From Pseudoscleropodium purum (Eukaryota > Streptophyta > Bryopsida > Hypnales > Brachytheciaceae), in NCBI GenBank assembly GCA_963969395.1, contig OZ017803.1, positions 11,594,001-11,658,000 of the forward strand: a stretch of 64,000 nt of DNA, read 5' to 3'. Shown here piece after piece: positions 58,515-64,000 of this stretch. The notes below the pieces were generated by a model that was not told the DNA's origin, made no database searches, and saw only the letters and a program-made list of their open reading frames with translations. Every line of letters begins with the position of its first letter. Positions within the stretch are counted from its first letter, which is position 1. Both the position numbers and the translations under genes were made by a program.

Positions 58515-61500
58515 GATGCCGAGCTGGAAAATTGTAAAAATGCGACCGTGACGAAGGCAGCGCACACAAGAGATGGATTTTGTACCACCAGAGAGCAGTG
58601 GCAACCTGCTCTATTGAGAAGAGGAGCAACTTTGGTTGGAATGTACATCTTCTATAATAGAGGATTTCAAATTAGATGAATATCACAAAGTTTTAACCCA
58701 GGATTGCCCGAGCAACCTAATTTGGGGCGTTCTCATCCTTTTATCTTTTTTTAGTGTGCAATTTTATCCATCCATTTTGTCTTATCTTGTACCCGTTTCC
58801 TTACATTGGTACAGTGCAGATTTTCAAAAGAACTCATTGCAAATATCTTATAATTCTAAAGCACAAGTATGCTTTGTGTCAATGTATAAAGTACCCATAC
58901 TTAAAATGTGTCCAAAAAAGCAATTGAGAATTGTTCCTATTATTAAATTGGCTAATTTTCATTTGGAATCTTGTTAAAAGTCGAAAGGGAATTTTAGACT
59001 CTCATTAGAAGATTTTCAGCAACTGTGGAGGGTTGCAAGTTCCCTAGGTTGTTAGCATTGGGGGAATAGCCTTGCAGCTGTTGCCTGACGTGGTATGGCG
59101 ATTGCCATGTCATCAAAAATTCTAAAATTAATTTTTTTTAAATTCAAAAAAATAGAATTGACAGTGGGAATAATGGAAACATGGTCAGGGGAACAGGCCT
59201 AAAACAGCCCCCTGACCCTCCAGAAATCCTGTAATGTATGCATTTACTAGAATATTGGATGAATGAACTATGATTTTGCCAAGTGCTAAAAATGGAGATG
59301 TTTTTCAAACCAACTCTAAACTCTAATGAATAGTGGAAGTATATTTTAGGCAAGAATTTGTTGGGATTGGTATTAGAAAGCAATTACAATTAGATAGCCC
59401 TTCAAATATGATTTTTATAAGTAAATAATATAGAAATCTTCATGAAATCAAGTCATCATGGTTATAATTTTATATTTCAACTTATACTCTATAGTATACA
59501 AAGACTATTATATTCATTTTACCATTGGTTCTTGAGTTTTGTATTTCATATTATATTGATAGACATTAATAAATGCAATGATGAACCTAATCATGTAGAC
59601 ATAATCTACAAGTCATAGTTTAAGATGTCATTTGAAAGTCATTATTCATTCAAGCTACACTTTTATAATACATCTTTTGGATACTTTAGAGCCTTTAAAG
59701 AGACCCTATCCTCCCAATAGAATTTTTTTGGTACAAATTTGCAATTTTTGTCAAAACCTCTCAAACTCAAGAGTTCTTATTGAAATCATAGTAAACCAAC
59801 CTAAAAATAAAAAAACAATTATAAAAGCAAATATATTATGAAAATAATGTTCAAATGTTAATGAATGTCAATATGCTTTCATCTTGCTATTGTTGCCTTT
59901 CTGAAAGCTTTAGGAATGATCTATTTCAATTTTTATGAATATAGAGGAAACTGCTATTGATCATTTACACATTTAGAATACACAAAAACTAATTTTTTTC
60001 CTCCAAGAATGAATATTTTATTCAAATAAAATGTGGATTTTTCATCCAAATCCATTCTAGATTCATAGACTCATCTATTATGGTTAGCTTTGGCACTTCT
60101 TAAATCAAGAAGGTCTGCCCCTAAATCTTCTGCCACAACATTAAGAAGCAAGATTCTCTCCATTGTTAGATAGGACACTACTATACTTGATAAAAATAAA
60201 GATATTCACAAAGTTATATATTTACCAGATATGTATAAGCATTTGTTATTTATTGGTAGATTCATTAGCAATTGTTGTTACATTAGATGAACTATTTGTC
60301 CAAACCACCTGATTCATCTACTTGTCTAAGACATCTAATGACCCTAACCTACCTAATGTAACTACTTTAAAATAGTCACATTGTCTATTGAGTTTGCCCA
60401 AATTGTTTGTTTTGTTTGCTTGAAGAAGTCCAATGATCCTCACTTGCCTAATGTGACAACACCACACTTATAAATGAAAACATCCAATGAACCTCACCCT
60501 CTACATAACTTGAAGCCTACATACATAATGACAAATAATACCAACAAATAGTAATATATACTAGAGTTGAACTGAGCTCAACTACATATGTGTACTACTA
60601 GACCTATTTAATGCCAACTTTTCAAATATCACATCTTCTCACCAAATCCTTTGGAACAAATGTATTTTGTTCCAAAGTCACTCTATGTCAATCATTAATG
60701 TAATACGGCTATTACACAAAACATTTCCTAGACTAGTCAGTAATTGAGGATAGTTACACTAAGTTACATTGATGTAGAAGGTAGATGTAGATGCTAGTTT
60801 CATAACCTCCAAACTCAAATTGCATTCCAATTTCAACTAAATACAATATGATTTAAATTACAAGCTATATAAATCTACAAGTAGTATATGATCTCACTTA
60901 ATTGTTGGATCTTTTTTCAATCTTCGCAAGACAAGCATTCATAGACACAAGATTAGAATCCATTGTCTCATTCAAGACTAGCATTAACTACTTCAATGTG
61001 GCAATCTACCTTAAAAATCTCTATATAAATCTTCTTCCTTACCATCTTCATTTGCGTTGGGTAGCCAAAACACAGAGCAATGAGAACATTGGCGGCTACC
61101 GCCCATGTTGCAGGAGCTCCTATATGGAGTATGGAATATTTAAATTTATTACTGTCTTACTAAGCTAGAGTAGCTTGATTGAAGGTGGCGCACATAGCCT
61201 AGAATTGGGACAAATGCATGTGCAACTATGCTTACACTAAGAGTGATGAGAATATCATGTATATTATGGATAACAAAATTCAAGAAACAATGATTGAGTT
61301 GGATGGGCTACTCCGTCGACTTACTCTATAAGAAATTTATGTTTTAGATACAAATTTTAGATGACATCTAATATAGCAATCCATGTTTTTATGTCAACAA
61401 TAATGTCGGCCACAACATTTAATTTTGATGTTATGGTAGACATACTATTAAAAGATTCAATTTTTTTGTTGATATGGTTGCATTGATTTGGAAAAAAAAC

Positions 61501-61904
61501 TGTTGATGCAACAAATGTTGCGACAAATGCAATGCACAACTACGCTTTAGTTACACTAGGTAAGACTACTAACTTACATTGGGCAAAACTATTGGTATGC
61601 AAAAATGAATGAGAATGTCTTGAATGTAACATATAACAAAATCCAAGAAATGACTAAGTTGGTTGGGCCACTCTTCTCACACTTATTACTTGGAATTAAT
61701 TCAATTTTGCACATATCATAGTATACAACATTTGTAATTTGTAATTTGAAATTCATCATGAATTAGATATTCCTTAAAATTTAAAGCAACATTCCCTTGT
61801 CGAGGGTTGCTATTATGTGAGCCTACGAGTGTGAACTCATGAGTCTAAAAGACTATACAACTATATTATAGGTGTCTATAATATGAAAATTTTCCATGAT
61901 CATA

Positions 61905-61965
61905 ATGTAACTATAATATAGGTTCCTATATTATAGGTGTTTATATAAGAAGCACCTTCAATGGT
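61905..61965. repeat. Inverted copy of the 52335-52400 repeat
   Basis: Reverse-complement match to the left copy over about 60 bp, including the ggtgtttat and gcaccttcaatggttg blocks. Confidence 0.7.
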
Positions 61966-62799
61966 TGTAGGAGTACATCTACTTATACATACACTCAAGG
62001 TTCACATGCTCACATTTTCATGCTCACATCTAGCACCGTTGTTCTTGTGCCTAGTGAGTTGTCCAACAGGGAATCAAAAATCTTCTTAAAGTGCAGCATG
62101 GGTCTTATTGTTTGCACAAAGTTTGTGATGTGACAATATGCAAAAATAAACAATGAACAATGCTATGACTTATTAGCCTAAACGTAGTACTTGGCAAGCT
62201 ATGTTTAATCAACATAGAAGTGAATCTAGTGGCTTGACACATTCAAAAAAATTAGGAAAACATGTTTTGTTAAAGATTCTCCTAAAACCAAGACAAATGG
62301 GCCTAGTTTGTCATTAAAGGTGAAGATCAGATTTACTACTAATACCATTGTACATAAATTAATGTTGAAATGCTTCAAAATAATAACAACTTGAAATAAG
62401 AAAAAAAAAGTCTTTTAATAGTTGGACAACCTGTACTCATTGAACAAAAGTTTGTTACAACACTTAAAATCTATTATTGTATCAAATATACACAGAATAC
62501 ATTTACAATATGAAACACAGTATTAAGCGAAATTTTTGTACAAAAGAAGGTTAGTAAAAATTCATAGATTTCTTCTCACAAGGAATATCTTCTTTGTGAT
62601 TAATGATGTTATTGTTTGAAATTAAAGTATAATTAGTAATTTTTTTGCAATTTTGTGGAATTCAAATTATGATAGGCTTGCATTGCACTGTGAATGCAAT
62701 AAAGCACTATGACTAGATCCAAAACTGGCTTCGCCACAGGCCCGTTCAAACAGCAGATGCAAGCGCATGGCCCTTCTTCCCCAGGGTCCCAATAACAGT

Positions 62800-63030
62800 G
62801 TTTTTTTTCTGGTGATTTGTTGTCAAATTGCTCCAAAAATTTTTACCTGGCACCAAGCTTATAGAAAACAATGGTAGTAAAAGAGCTGAAAATTGCCAAA
62901 AAACTTCAAACAAATAAAAAGTCTTGGATGAAATCACCTAATTATGGATGAAAATAGAATTATGGATATATAATATGAACTAACGTCATATTTTCTATCC
63001 AATATGTGGATGAATGTTGAAATTTAGAGC
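62800..63030. repeat. Inverted copy of the 53905-54120 repeat
   Basis: The reverse complement carries the same block order as the left copy. A GC-rich island (62716-62795) is attached to its left side and is not obviously present in the other copy. Confidence 0.65.
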
Positions 63031-63218
63031 ACAATTATAACATTTAGTGTTGCCACTTTGCCACTTTGTAAAAAACGGAAAAAAAAAATCTGATTGGCCC
63101 AATAATTAATTAGCAGTCTGCAATCCGCCAACCCTCAAGATAAGAAAACCGAAAGTCCAAATGATTTCCAAAGCAATTTCTAAACCTAATAAAATCAGCT
63201 TAGCTTACATTATCTTAC

Positions 63219-63320
63219 CTCTTCAGTCGTGAGAGCTTTTCTTGGCACCTTGGCGACCACACTGCCCTTGGCAACACCGCCTGCACCTGCAGAAGTGCCG
63301 TAGTCAGAACTTGAGCTTCC
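63219..63320 (-). CDS. Orphan internal exon on the minus strand (partial gene)
   Basis: A GC-rich 102-bp segment has a strong acceptor (TTATTTCAG) and donor (GTAAGA) on the minus strand and is open through 34 codons: GSSSSDYGTSAGAGG, then VAKGSVVAKVPRKALTTEE. The neighbouring DNA is AT-rich. No flanking exon in matching phase could be identified on either side, so this is either part of a gene extending past the right edge or a captured or relic exon. I do not recognise the protein. Confidence 0.4.
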
Positions 63321-64000
63321 CTGAAATAATTGTTGAGGTATCCCCAACACAAATTTGCACTTCAAGGATGCCAATTAATGAAGGAATTAATGTCAAACAC
63401 AAGAAAGCAAAGAAACTTCAATTTGTTTCTAACTTTGATTGTTCACGTAATATTATCAAAGTGCCAAAAATGATTGGGTAGACCTTTCAAGGGTTACTTA
63501 ACACAATTACAATTCAACATTCCCCAACCTTAATTGCAATTCATTTTTGCCCTATTACATCCTAGTGTAATGAGAGTTGTAGAAGGGTTTGCATTGTCAT
63601 GAGTGTGGAATTGGGGTTGAAAGGGTTGGAATTGGATTGAATTTTATGAATTCAATAAAACACCACAATTGCAAGTGTATAGGGAATGAAGAGAGCCACA
63701 TTTTTAGCATTCAAATGTGTGAAAATGGTCCCCTAGGAACAACAATGTGCTCTTACTTTGCCCATTTAGAATGTGGACACTTCTTTTCTCAAACATGAGT
63801 TGATGAAAGTACATGTGGAAAATTCCCTCATCTACTATTCTATTGCCATTTTTATTTTAAATCCAAGAAGTATGAACATGCACAATGACCAAAGGGATGA
63901 CAATGGGTCATCCAACTTTATGCCTCCCTCCCTCTGGCTTTTGTCCATCTTGCTATGAGTTGCAGATGGTCCTGAGCTGCTTGAGCAGATTCAGCCGAAA
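63321..64000. other. AT-rich DNA to the window edge
   Basis: No supported gene. The last about 30 bases (from 63965) form an acceptor-like GTTGCAG followed by an open plus-strand phase reading GPELLEQIQPK, which could be the first bases of an exon cut by the edge. Confidence 0.3.

Larger units (their letters stand above)
58515..63200. other. AT-rich intergenic DNA with dispersed repeats
   Basis: 58515-59000 is the probable 3' region of the RING gene. The rest is AT-rich, with short unsupported frames (58636, 59632, 60902). It contains inverted copies of repeats seen left of the RING gene. Confidence 0.5.

Noticed and set aside
52335..63030. One large palindrome around the RING gene
   Set aside because: The two inverted repeat pairs are in the wrong relative order for a single inverted duplication.
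1..64000. tRNA, rRNA or organellar DNA segments
   Set aside because: No cloverleaf, rRNA core or organelle gene order was recognised anywhere; only a degraded primer site resembling a tRNA 3' end.

Overview
This is a nuclear plant chromosome window. Its genes are split by short introns (mostly 70-400 bp, GT-AG) and use balanced codons, and they sit in very AT-rich, repeat-laden intergenic DNA with nested LTR retrotransposons. The most informative gene is a complete axonemal dynein assembly factor 5 (DNAAF5/HEATR2 family). Only plants with motile sperm need that protein, so a bryophyte is the best guess, most likely a moss; a lycophyte or fern is not excluded. Many apparent long ORFs begin at GTG or TTG, so starts and exons were re-derived here from splice sites and reading phase.

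Layout, left half. 1-2500 is AT-rich DNA without a visible gene. A receptor-like cytoplasmic kinase of the CRCK type lies at 3887-5341 (+, 3 exons). An unrecognised 716-residue basic, Ser-rich plant protein lies at 7653-11194 (+, 8 exons). A small conserved plant protein, tentatively MEE9-like, lies at 12354-12878 (-). It is head-to-head with DNAAF5 at 13904-22736 (+, 22 exons, about 1090 aa). After 6 kb of AT-rich DNA comes a plastid-type GIY-YIG-fold protein at 28831-31058 (+, 6 exons, 302 aa).

Layout, right half. About 33.3-49.4 kb is a nest of retroelements. A decayed LTR element has a tRNA-Asp-like primer site at 34761 and a CCHC gag-like ORF at 35075-35602. Next to it lie pieces of at least three minus-strand Ty1/copia elements (A, B, C) and a solo LTR. 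Inside the integrase of copia A sits a young-looking 3292-bp element (39095-42386) with 9-bp perfect terminal inverted repeats, a perfect 5-bp target duplication and one intact 543-codon gag-like or coiled-coil ORF, but no transposase and no LTR that I can see. This is the best candidate for something undescribed. Beyond the nest is AT-rich DNA, then a RING-finger gene (55170-58514, +, 8 exons, 526 aa) flanked by inverted copies of the same repeats, and finally AT-rich DNA with one orphan exon-like segment near the right edge.

The host genes do not form a pathway; they are independent loci: signalling kinase, possible cytoskeletal protein, ciliary dynein preassembly, plastid protein and probable E3 ligase. 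The retroelements show step-wise insertion and decay, with premature stops from tryptophan codons and C-to-T/G-to-A changes, in contrast with the CpG-rich intact insertion.
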